Assembly: GCA_032250895.1 (NCBI GenBank) | Contig: JAVVEZ010000003.1 | Span: forward strand, 1 to 64,000 | Direction of reading: 5' to 3' | Source of the DNA: JAVVEZ01 sp032250895 | Lineage (GTDB): Bacteria > Pseudomonadota > Gammaproteobacteria > Pseudomonadales > Pseudohongiellaceae | DNA: 64,000 bases | Program-made: the position numbers and the translations under genes | Notes under the pieces: model-generated | Database searches by the model: none | Told to the model about the DNA's origin: nothing | The model's input: only the letters and a program-made list of their open reading frames with translations | Shown: one piece after another, positions 41,608-49,486 of the stretch | Layout of the letters: each line of letters starts with the position of its first letter | How positions within the stretch are numbered: the stretch's first letter is position 1

Positions 41608-43045
41608 ACCTGCTTTTAGCGCGATGATTCCGGAAATGAGAAGAATAAAAAATATTCATTTCATCGGTATTGGTGGTGCCGGAATGTGTGGCATTGCCGA
41701 GGTTTTATTAAACCAGGGATACATCATAAGTGGTTCGGATTTGTCACAGACCGGCGTGACCCGGCGCCTGAAGAATCTTGGCGTCAGTGTCTATGAGGGG
41801 CATGATGCGCGGCATGTCAGAAATGCGGATGTGGTTGTGGTATCAAGCGCCATCGACAATGACAACAATGAAATACAGGAAGCCATCAGACAGCGGGTTC
41901 CCATCATTCCCCGTGCCGAAATGCTTGCTGAGCTGATGCGTTTTCGCCATGCCGTCGTTATCGCCGGAACGCATGGGAAAACAACGACCACAAGCCTGGT
42001 TGCATCAGTTTTTGCACAGGGGAAACTTGATCCGACCTTTGTCATTGGCGGCCTGCTCAACAGTGCCGGCAGCAATGCCAAACTGGGTGCCAGCCGCTAC
42101 ATGGTGGCCGAAGCGGATGAAAGTGACGCGTCCTTTTTGCATCTTCAACCGATGGTGGCGGTTGTGACCAATATAGATGATGATCATATGGGCACCTATG
42201 GTGGTGATTTCGAGGTGCTGAAAAGAACGTTCATAGAATTTCTGCATCATCTGCCCTTTTATGGATTGGCGGTATTGTGCATCGATGATCCGGTTGTGGC
42301 CGACATTCTTCCGGAGGTATCCCGGCCGGTATTGACCTATGGGTTTTCGGAAAAGGCGGATTTCCATATCTATAACGTCAAACAAATCCGCAACCTTACC
42401 CGTTTCTCGGTGCGCAGACCGGAAAAGTCGGAAGACCTGAATCTGAGCATCAATATGCCAGGTTTGCACAACGTACTGAATGCAACGGCAGCGATCACCG
42501 TAGCCACGGATGAAGGTATCTCAGACGAAGATATACGCAATGGCATTTCAGGATTTCAGGGTGTCGGCAGACGCTTTGCCATGAACGGAGAGTTGAGCTT
42601 CAGCAGAGGCAAGGTGCAGCTGGTCGATGATTATGGTCATCATCCTACCGAGGTGGCCGCCACGATCGACGCGATCAGGGCGGGCTGGCCGGACAAAAGA
42701 CTGGTGATGATCTACCAGCCTCACCGTTACAGCAGAACCCGGGATCTTTATGATGATTTTGTAGAGGTTCTGTCAGGCGTCGATCTCTTGCTGTTGCTTG
42801 AAGTCTACGCAGCGGGCGAGAAAGCAATTCCCGGCGCTGACAGCAAGAGCCTGAGTCAGAGTCTCCGGCAAAGAGGTCAGATTGATCCCGTGTTGATAAA
42901 AGATATCGATACCCTCGATGAGGTTTTGAATGATGTATTGTGTGATGGCGACATGTTGCTGACCCAGGGCGCCGGAAATATTGGCTTGTTGGCAAAGAAA
43001 CTCGCGGAGCAGGGCTTGGGCGGGGAGATGGTGTCCCATGATTGA
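41600..43045 (+). CDS. murC: UDP-MurNAc:L-alanine ligase
   Basis: A 481-residue Mur ligase adding the first stem residue. HFIGIGGAGMCGIAEVLLNQGY is the UDP-binding start, IAGTHGKTTTTSLVASVF the ATP loop, and AEADESDASFLHLQP, VDDYGHHPTEVAATIDAIR and YQPHRYSRTRDLYDDF are family blocks. GAGGGG sits just upstream of the ATG. The stop overlaps the ddl start by eight bases. No murB lies between murC and ddl. Confidence 0.97.
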   Translation: MPEPAFSAMIPEMRRIKNIHFIGIGGAGMCGIAEVLLNQGYIISGSDLSQTGVTRRLKNLGVSVYEGHDARHVRNADVVVVSSAIDNDNNEIQEAIRQRVPIIPRAEMLAELMRFRHAVVIAGTHGKTTTTSLVASVFAQGKLDPTFVIGGLLNSAGSNAKLGASRYMVAEADESDASFLHLQPMVAVVTNIDDDHMGTYGGDFEVLKRTFIEFLHHLPFYGLAVLCIDDPVVADILPEVSRPVLTYGFSEKADFHIYNVKQIRNLTRFSVRRPEKSEDLNLSINMPGLHNVLNATAAITVATDEGISDEDIRNGISGFQGVGRRFAMNGELSFSRGKVQLVDDYGHHPTEVAATIDAIRAGWPDKRLVMIYQPHRYSRTRDLYDDFVEVLSGVDLLLLLEVYAAGEKAIPGADSKSLSQSLRQRGQIDPVLIKDIDTLDEVLNDVLCDGDMLLTQGAGNIGLLAKKLAEQGLGGEMVSHD

Positions 43046-43982
43046 TGATATTGAAAAGGCGTCCAGGGAATTCGGAAAAGTCGCTGTTTTGATGGGAGGA
43101 GATTCGGCTGAAAGAGATATTTCCCTGCAAGGCGGCACCGCGGTGCTCGATGCTTTGCTGAGAAGCGGGGTGAATGCCGTGGGTCTCGATGCCAGGGATG
43201 ATGTTCTGACGAAACTTGTGAAGGAAAAAATCGATCGGGTCTTTATCATGCTGCATGGGCGCAAGGGCGAGGATGGCAGGATACAGGCGGCCATGGAACT
43301 GATGAATATTCCGTACACGGGAAGTGGTGTTCTGGCATGTGCAATAGCGATGGATAAAATCAAGAGCAAGCAAATCTGGCAGGCACAAAAATTGAAGACA
43401 CCGGATTTCATGATTCTTGATGAAAACACCAACTGGGAGCAGGCAGCAAAAAGGCTGGGAAAAATATTTGTAAAGCCGGTGCGGGAAGGCTCAAGCATCG
43501 GAATCAGCAGGGTAGAGGATGCCGGGCAGCTGCGTTGCGCCTATATGAAGGCGCGGGAGTATGACAACCTGGTGATGGCGGAAAAATTGATAAGGGGACC
43601 GGAATACAGTATCTCAATTCTGGAAGACAAGGCCCTGCCCGTCATCGAGTTGCGGACAGAGCATGCGTTTTATGATTTTGATGCCAAATATCAGTCAGAG
43701 AATACTCAATATTTGTGTCCCAGCAGTTTGTCCGGGGCGCAAGAGCGCGAAGCCAGGCAATTGGCCTTGCAGGCCTATCATGGCATCGGCTGCACTGGCT
43801 GGGGCCGGGTGGATATCATGCAGGATGCTGATGGGAGTTTCTGGTTGCTGGAAGTGAATACCGTGCCGGGGATGACAAGTCACAGCCTGGTACCCATGGC
43901 GGCCAGCGCGGCAGGCATGGATTTCGATACGCTGGTAATGAGGATACTTGCGAGCAGTGACATTGACCGGAATATGGGTTGA
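43038..43982 (+). CDS. ddl: D-alanine:D-alanine ligase
   Basis: A 314-residue ATP-grasp ligase making D-Ala-D-Ala. GKVAVLMGGDSAERDISLQGG, MLHGRKGEDGRIQAAMELMNIPYTGSGVLACAIAMDK, FVKPVREGSSIGISRV and LLEVNTVPGMTSHSLVPMAA are diagnostic. The start MIDDIEKASREFGKV at 43038 matches the family. A longer in-frame opening back to 42981 would lie inside murC with murC-shadow sequence, so it was not used. It overlaps ftsQ by four bases. Confidence 0.97.
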   Translation: MIDDIEKASREFGKVAVLMGGDSAERDISLQGGTAVLDALLRSGVNAVGLDARDDVLTKLVKEKIDRVFIMLHGRKGEDGRIQAAMELMNIPYTGSGVLACAIAMDKIKSKQIWQAQKLKTPDFMILDENTNWEQAAKRLGKIFVKPVREGSSIGISRVEDAGQLRCAYMKAREYDNLVMAEKLIRGPEYSISILEDKALPVIELRTEHAFYDFDAKYQSENTQYLCPSSLSGAQEREARQLALQAYHGIGCTGWGRVDIMQDADGSFWLLEVNTVPGMTSHSLVPMAASAAGMDFDTLVMRILASSDIDRNMG

Positions 43983-44806
43983 ACATGCGTAGGGAACACG
44001 ACAGTGAGAAGCTTTCCCGCCGTAGTCGGACCACGACGCGGGGCGCCAGCGTGCGCGAACCGGCAAGCAAAAAAAGGGATGGCTCAGCGCTGGTTTGGAA
44101 GACCATGCTGGCTGTTTCTGCGTCGGTATTTATGTATTTTTTTGCAACAGGCTGTTACAGCCTTTACCAGAACCTGAAAAACCAAAAAATTGAGTTTGTT
44201 CGCATAGAGGGAAATTTGAATTTTGTATCTGCGCAGGAAGTGAAAGCGGTGGTATTCAGATTCATGAACCAAAATCTGCTGGCACTTGATCTTGCGCAGA
44301 TAAAAATTGATCTGGAGAAAAACGCGTGGATCGATTCCGCAGATATAAGGCGGGAATGGCCCGACACAATGATCATCGATGTCGTTGAAGAAAAGCCTAT
44401 TGCCCGGTGGGGAATGGAAGAAATTTTGAGCCGGAAGGGGAGGCTGATCAGAGCCGAATCAGTATCGGGATTGTATGAACTGCCTTTGCTTACCGGGCCG
44501 GATAAAACAGAGCAGGAGGTTATGCAGCAGTATCAGAAGTTCAGCCAGCTGCTCTATCCCCTGGGACTGCGAGTGAATTCGCTGGACTTGAACAGCCGGG
44601 GAGCCTGGCAAATAGTACTGGATAATGGTGTTGTCATCAAAATGGGAAAAAACAAGGTAATGGATAAAATGCGGCGCCTGGTGGCGTTTATGAATTCATC
44701 ATTTTCGGACAAGGTCAAAAATGCTGAATATATAGATTTGCGGTACGCGAATGGCATTTCAGTAAGAAGCGAGAAGAATACCGCCGAAGAAGTGGTTTTG
44801 AGATGA
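43979..44806 (+). CDS. ftsQ: Cell division protein FtsQ
   Basis: A 275-residue bitopic protein. A long basic cytoplasmic tail (about 1-38) precedes one membrane helix (40-60, MLAVSASVFMYFFATGCYSLYQ). The POTRA domain follows (about 68-138, IEFVRIEGNLNFVSAQEVKAVVF... DSADIRREWPDTMIIDVVEEKPIARWG), then the beta domain with LNSRGAWQIVLDNGVVIKMGK. FtsQ nucleates the FtsQLB complex in the periplasm. It is followed by ftsA after 43 bases. Confidence 0.95.
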   Translation: MNMRREHDSEKLSRRSRTTTRGASVREPASKKRDGSALVWKTMLAVSASVFMYFFATGCYSLYQNLKNQKIEFVRIEGNLNFVSAQEVKAVVFRFMNQNLLALDLAQIKIDLEKNAWIDSADIRREWPDTMIIDVVEEKPIARWGMEEILSRKGRLIRAESVSGLYELPLLTGPDKTEQEVMQQYQKFSQLLYPLGLRVNSLDLNSRGAWQIVLDNGVVIKMGKNKVMDKMRRLVAFMNSSFSDKVKNAEYIDLRYANGISVRSEKNTAEEVVLR

Positions 44807-44849
44807 AAGCATTACCAAAGCAGAAAATTGGCAGCATGGGTGACTCTAT

Positions 44850-46085
44850 ATGAGCAATGTGTCGACAGGAAACATGATAGTGGGTCTCGATATCGGGACC
44901 TCGAAGGTTGTCGCCATCGTAGGTGAAATAAATGCCGAGGGAGGAATCAATATCATCGGTATTGGAAGACACAAGTCCCGTGGTCTGAAGAAGGGAACTG
45001 TGGTCAATATCGAATCGACAGTGCAATCCATTCAGCGCGCAATTGCGGAGGCGGAATTGATGGCGGGCTGTCAGATTCATTCGGTATACGCCGGTATTGC
45101 CGGCAGCCATATCCGCAGCATGAATTCTCATGGCATTGTGGCAATACGTGACAAGGAGGTTTATCCGGCTGATATCGACCGGGTCATCGATGCCGCCCAG
45201 GCGGTTGCAATACCGGCGGATCAGAAGGTTCTCCATATTCTGCCGCAGGAGTACATCGTGGATTCACAGGAGGGGGTCAAGGAGCCCCTGGGCATGTCAG
45301 GAGTGCGGCTTGAAGCAAAAGTGCACCTGATAACCTGTGCCACGAATTCCATGCAGAACATAGAAAAATGTATCCGGCGCTGTGGCCTTGAAACGGATGA
45401 GATAATTCTGGAGCAACTGGCTTCCAGTTATGCCGTTCTGACCGAAGATGAAAAGGAGCTGGGGGTTTGCATCATCGATATCGGCGGCGGTACGACGGAT
45501 ATCGCGATATTTACCGAAGGTGCAATCCGGCATACCGGTGTGATTCCGATTGCCGGTGACCAGGTGACCAATGATATAGCCATGGCGCTCAGAACACCGA
45601 CCGAACATGCTGATGAAATCAAGATCAAATATGCCTGTGCGCTTGCACAACTGGCCAGCCCCGATGAAATGATCAAGGTTCCGGGTGTGGGTGAGCGTGC
45701 CCCGCGTGAGCTTTCCAGACAGGCATTGGCAAATGTCGTCGAGCCGCGTTACGAAGAACTGTTCAATCTGATTCTTTCCGAAATTCGGCGTAGCGGCTAT
45801 GAAGAAATGCTGGCTGCCGGGCTGGTGTTGACCGGTGGGACCAGCAAGATGGAGGGTGTCATGGAGTTGGCAGAGGAAATATTCCATATGCCGGTTCGTA
45901 TTGGGCTGCCTTGTGGCGTAAATGGTCTTGCCGACATCGTAAAGAATCCCATTTATTCCACCGGTGTGGGTTTGCTGCTGTATGGGCTCAGGCAGGCCCA
46001 GGAGCGTGAAGGTTTGCGGGGAAGCAGGGAGACGAAGATAAACATTTTTGAACGAGTGAAAAATTTCTTTTTGAAACATGCATGA
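44850..46085 (+). CDS. ftsA: Cell division protein FtsA
   Basis: A 411-residue actin-fold protein. MIVGLDIGTSKVVAIVGEI (phosphate 1), CIIDIGGGTTDIAIFTEGAIRHTGVIPIAGDQVTNDIA (phosphate 2), and LVLTGGTSKMEGVMELAEEIF (adenosine) are clear. The C-terminal amphipathic helix FERVKNFFLKHA ties FtsA to the membrane, where it anchors and regulates FtsZ filaments. It lies 73 bases upstream of ftsZ. Confidence 0.98.
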   Translation: MSNVSTGNMIVGLDIGTSKVVAIVGEINAEGGINIIGIGRHKSRGLKKGTVVNIESTVQSIQRAIAEAELMAGCQIHSVYAGIAGSHIRSMNSHGIVAIRDKEVYPADIDRVIDAAQAVAIPADQKVLHILPQEYIVDSQEGVKEPLGMSGVRLEAKVHLITCATNSMQNIEKCIRRCGLETDEIILEQLASSYAVLTEDEKELGVCIIDIGGGTTDIAIFTEGAIRHTGVIPIAGDQVTNDIAMALRTPTEHADEIKIKYACALAQLASPDEMIKVPGVGERAPRELSRQALANVVEPRYEELFNLILSEIRRSGYEEMLAAGLVLTGGTSKMEGVMELAEEIFHMPVRIGLPCGVNGLADIVKNPIYSTGVGLLLYGLRQAQEREGLRGSRETKINIFERVKNFFLKHA

Positions 46086-46158
46086 TTGGTGCAGAGCAGT
46101 GTGGTGCAGATTGGCGGGCGATTTTTTTTATTCCAGGTGAGCAAGAAAGGGGATATTT

Positions 46159-47313
46159 ATGTTTGAATTAGTGGATAGTGTGACTCAAAACGCGGTAATC
46201 AAAGTGATCGGCGTGGGCGGCGGTGGCGGTAATGCGGTCCAGCATATGATTGCCAATACAATCGAGGGCGTCGAGTTTATCTGTGCCAATACCGATGCCC
46301 AGGCACTGGAAAAAATAGGCACCCGGCTTACCCTTCAGTTGGGCAGCAGCATTACCAAGGGCCTGGGTGCCGGCGCGAATCCCGAGGTGGGCAGAGATGC
46401 CGCGCTGGAGGACAGGGAGCGTATCAAGGAAGTGATTGCCGGCGCCGATATGATCTTTATAACCGCCGGCATGGGAGGCGGTACCGGTACCGGAGGCGCT
46501 CCGGTGGTCGCAGAGATAGCCCGTGAAATGGGCATTCTGACCGTTGCCGTTGTTACCAAGCCCTTCCCCTTTGAGGGGCGTAAACGCATGCTCATTGCCG
46601 AGCAGGGGATCAAGGAACTGGAGGAGAATGTGGATTCACTGATCACGATCCCCAATGAAAAATTGCTGGATGTCCTGGGCAAGGGGGCAACCCTGATCGA
46701 TGCCTTCAAGGCTGCCAACGACGTCCTGCTGGGTGCCGTCAAGGGCATTGCCGATCTGATCATGCGTCCCGGCATGATCAATGTGGATTTTGCCGATGTC
46801 AGAACGGTGATGTCAGAAATGGGCATGGCCATGATGGGTACGGGTGTGGCTTCAGGTGAGCAGCGTGCGGTTGAAGCGGCCCGGGCGGCCATTCTCAGTC
46901 CCTTGCTGGAGGATGTGAATCTGCAGGGGGCCCGGGGCATTCTGATCAATATCACGGCGGGAGAAACCCTTACTCTTGGCGAGTTCTCCGAAGTGGGCGA
47001 TACCATTGCCGAATTTGCCTCGGACCAGGCCATCGTGGTCGTGGGTACGGTGATCGACCCCAACATGAAGGATGAAATCTCGGTGACGGTGGTTGCCACC
47101 GGTCTCGGTCAGGTTCATGCCGGACGCTCTGCCAGGGCCGAGGTGCGTCCCATCGACAGCATCAATTTTGAAAAGCTGGATCGGCCCACTGTCTTTCGCA
47201 GGGATACGGGCGGACCTGCCCCGACGGGCAAGGCCAGGACCAGGGCGGCGGGGGCAGAAGGCGAGATGGATTATCTGGACATCCCGTCCTTCCTGCGCGT
47301 GCAGGCGGATTGA
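46159..47313 (+). CDS. ftsZ: Cell division protein FtsZ
   Basis: A 384-residue tubulin homologue forming the Z ring. The GTP loop reads FITAGMGGGTGTGGAPVVAEIARE (about 97-120), preceded by GVGGGGGNAVQHMI near the start; the T7 loop is in NVDFADVRTVM. A short linker leads to the conserved C-terminal peptide DYLDIPSFLRVQAD, which binds FtsA and ZipA. AGAAAGGGG lies upstream of the ATG. Confidence 0.98.
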   Translation: MFELVDSVTQNAVIKVIGVGGGGGNAVQHMIANTIEGVEFICANTDAQALEKIGTRLTLQLGSSITKGLGAGANPEVGRDAALEDRERIKEVIAGADMIFITAGMGGGTGTGGAPVVAEIAREMGILTVAVVTKPFPFEGRKRMLIAEQGIKELEENVDSLITIPNEKLLDVLGKGATLIDAFKAANDVLLGAVKGIADLIMRPGMINVDFADVRTVMSEMGMAMMGTGVASGEQRAVEAARAAILSPLLEDVNLQGARGILINITAGETLTLGEFSEVGDTIAEFASDQAIVVVGTVIDPNMKDEISVTVVATGLGQVHAGRSARAEVRPIDSINFEKLDRPTVFRRDTGGPAPTGKARTRAAGAEGEMDYLDIPSFLRVQAD

Positions 47314-47473
47314 CCAGAGGCAGTATAGGAAACCCAGGGCTTTTCTGGGGCTTGGTGAATTGGATCGAGTTTGTTAGTATCCATCCTTTAGCCGCGATAG
47401 TGGCGGCCACCCCGGGTGTTGCCAGGCCTGCTGGATCATGTCCGCAGAATTGAAGAAGGTAAAACAAGGGCCT

Positions 47474-48388
47474 ATGATCAAGCAAAGAACATTGAAAAAT
47501 GTGGTCAGAGCCACTGGCGTGGGGCTGCATACAGGCAAAAAAGTCTACCTGACCTTACGGCCGGCCCCGGCTGATACGGGCATCGTATTCAGTCGTATAG
47601 ACCTGAATCCGGCCATTAGTATTCCCGCCCTGGCTGAAAATGTGGGTGATACCACCCTGTCCACCAGCCTCATCAGGGACGGCGCCAGGATCTCCACGGT
47701 CGAGCATCTGATGTCCGCCCTGTCCGGGCTGGGCATCGACAATGCCTTTGTCGATGTCAATGGCCCTGAAGTGCCCATCATGGACGGCAGTGCCGGGCCC
47801 TTTGTGTTTCTGATCCAGTCTGCCGGCATCGAAGAGCAGGGGGCAGCGAAGAAATATCTCCGGATCAAGCGTAAATTAAGTGTCAGCGAGGGTGACAAAA
47901 AAGTCAGCCTGGAGCCCTTCAATGGCTTTAAAGTGGGCTACACCCTGCTGTATGATCACCCCGTTCATCGCAAATACACCAGCAGTGCCAGTATCGATCT
48001 GTGCACGACTTCCTTTGTGAAGGAGGTCAGCCGGGCCCGTACTTTTGGCTTCATGCATGAATTCGAAGAGTTGCGGAACCGCAATCTGGCGCTGGGGGCG
48101 AGCATCGACAATGCCGTGGCCGTCGGGGATTACCGGGTTCTCAATGAGGATGGCCTGCGTTACGAGGATGAATTCGTCAAGCACAAGATTCTGGATTCGA
48201 TCGGTGATCTTTATCTGTTGGGCAGGACCCTCATTGGTGAATTCAACGGGTATAAATCCGGCCATGCGCTCAACAATGCCCTGCTCAGAAAGCTCCTGGC
48301 CAACAGGGATGCCTGGGAAATAGTGTCCTTCGATGACGAGGACAGCGTACCGGCTTCTGCGATACAGCAGCCGGTTTTTGCGGGATGA
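47474..48388 (+). CDS. lpxC: UDP-3-O-acyl-GlcNAc deacetylase LpxC
   Basis: A 304-residue zinc deacetylase committing UDP-GlcNAc to lipid A. MIKQRTLKNVVRATGVGLHTGKKVYLTLRPAP is the standard start; the zinc ligands are the His in STVEHLMSAL (about 79) and the His and Asp in KHKILDSIGDLYLLG (about 238, 242). The start at 47474 was chosen over an upstream in-frame ATG because it matches the E. coli length (305). It ends the division cluster 160 bases after ftsZ. Confidence 0.97.
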   Translation: MIKQRTLKNVVRATGVGLHTGKKVYLTLRPAPADTGIVFSRIDLNPAISIPALAENVGDTTLSTSLIRDGARISTVEHLMSALSGLGIDNAFVDVNGPEVPIMDGSAGPFVFLIQSAGIEEQGAAKKYLRIKRKLSVSEGDKKVSLEPFNGFKVGYTLLYDHPVHRKYTSSASIDLCTTSFVKEVSRARTFGFMHEFEELRNRNLALGASIDNAVAVGDYRVLNEDGLRYEDEFVKHKILDSIGDLYLLGRTLIGEFNGYKSGHALNNALLRKLLANRDAWEIVSFDDEDSVPASAIQQPVFAG

Positions 48389-48455
48389 TTGGCAGTTTGA
48401 ATGTATTTTATGTTTTAAAGTATGCGTGCCACAGACGCACTGAAGCCTGACAACT

Positions 48456-49385
48456 ATGAAAATAATAATCGTAGACGAGAAACATGGAAACACCCAGTCG
48501 ATAGTCCTCAAGGGCTGGATGCGACTGAGTCTGACTTTGTGCCTGCTCGGACTGCCGCTTGTCCTTGGCTACTATGGCTATGAGCTGGCGGCAGTCAGAC
48601 ACGCCGAAATTTACGGTGACAAGACGGTTCAGACCTGGATTGGCCGGCTTGACCGTCAACGCCAGGATGTGGAGAAACTCAAGACCGATGCCCTGGCCCA
48701 GCTCCAGGCGCTCACCCTGCGCATGGCCAACCTGCAGGCCAGACTGCTGAGGCTCGATGCCCTGGGCATACAACTGACCAGCATAGCCAAGCTGGACGAC
48801 GGTGAATTCGATTTTTCCCAGGACCCCGCCATAGGGGGCCCGGAGACTCCCGAGGAAAGTGGCTACCAGCCCCTGGATTTTATCCAGGCTCTGGATGATC
48901 TTGCCAGACAGATACAAAATCGCCAGCAGCAACTCGAGCTGCTGGATACCCTGCTCGCCGACCGCAAAATCCAGGATGACACCTTTCTCACGGGCCAGCC
49001 GGTCAGTAAAGGCTGGATATCCTCGCCCTTCGGCAGGCGCATCGACCCCTTCAGTGGCAAACTGGCCTGGCATCAGGGTATTGATTTCGCAACCGGGCGT
49101 TCGGGCGCCGATGTGGAAGCGATTGCTTCCGGCGTGGTGACCTTCGCCGGAGAAAGTCAGGGTTATGGCCTGATGGTGAAGATCAATCACGGCAATGGCT
49201 ACGAAACCCTGTATGCCCATGACAAGGAGGTCCTGGTCAAACCCGGCGATGTGGTGAAAAAGGGACAGCTCATTGCTCTTTCCGGGAGCAGTGGTCGCTC
49301 TACCGGCCCCCATGTTCATTTTGAAGTCCACAAAAATGGTCGCGTCGTCGATCCGGCCTCCTATATCCACCGAACCAACCGCTAA
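48456..49385 (+). CDS. M23 (LytM-type) peptidase with N-terminal membrane anchor
   Basis: A 309-residue envelope protein. A membrane helix (about 25-45, LSLTLCLLGLPLVLGYYGYEL) precedes a coiled coil (about 60-100), then a linker and a LytM domain. The zinc ligands are kept: His206 and Asp210 in WHQGIDF and His288 in HVHFE (with His286), so it should be an active peptidoglycan endopeptidase. It sits between lpxC and secA, where E. coli has secM; the same arrangement occurs in Pseudomonas. A role in wall remodelling or amidase activation is inferred. Confidence 0.9.
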   Translation: MKIIIVDEKHGNTQSIVLKGWMRLSLTLCLLGLPLVLGYYGYELAAVRHAEIYGDKTVQTWIGRLDRQRQDVEKLKTDALAQLQALTLRMANLQARLLRLDALGIQLTSIAKLDDGEFDFSQDPAIGGPETPEESGYQPLDFIQALDDLARQIQNRQQQLELLDTLLADRKIQDDTFLTGQPVSKGWISSPFGRRIDPFSGKLAWHQGIDFATGRSGADVEAIASGVVTFAGESQGYGLMVKINHGNGYETLYAHDKEVLVKPGDVVKKGQLIALSGSSGRSTGPHVHFEVHKNGRVVDPASYIHRTNR

Positions 49386-49486
49386 ATTCCCTTCTTTCCG
49401 GCGCCAGGCTGCGCCATTTCACGGGCTGATAGTGCAGTTCTGCCCGATCCTGTTGTGTTCTATTCTCTGGATGTCATTTTTTAATT

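Noticed and set aside
49386..49486. A secM-like arrest gene before secA
   Set aside because: The gap is only 101 bases and contains no arrest-peptide-like frame; the gene upstream is an M23 peptidase.
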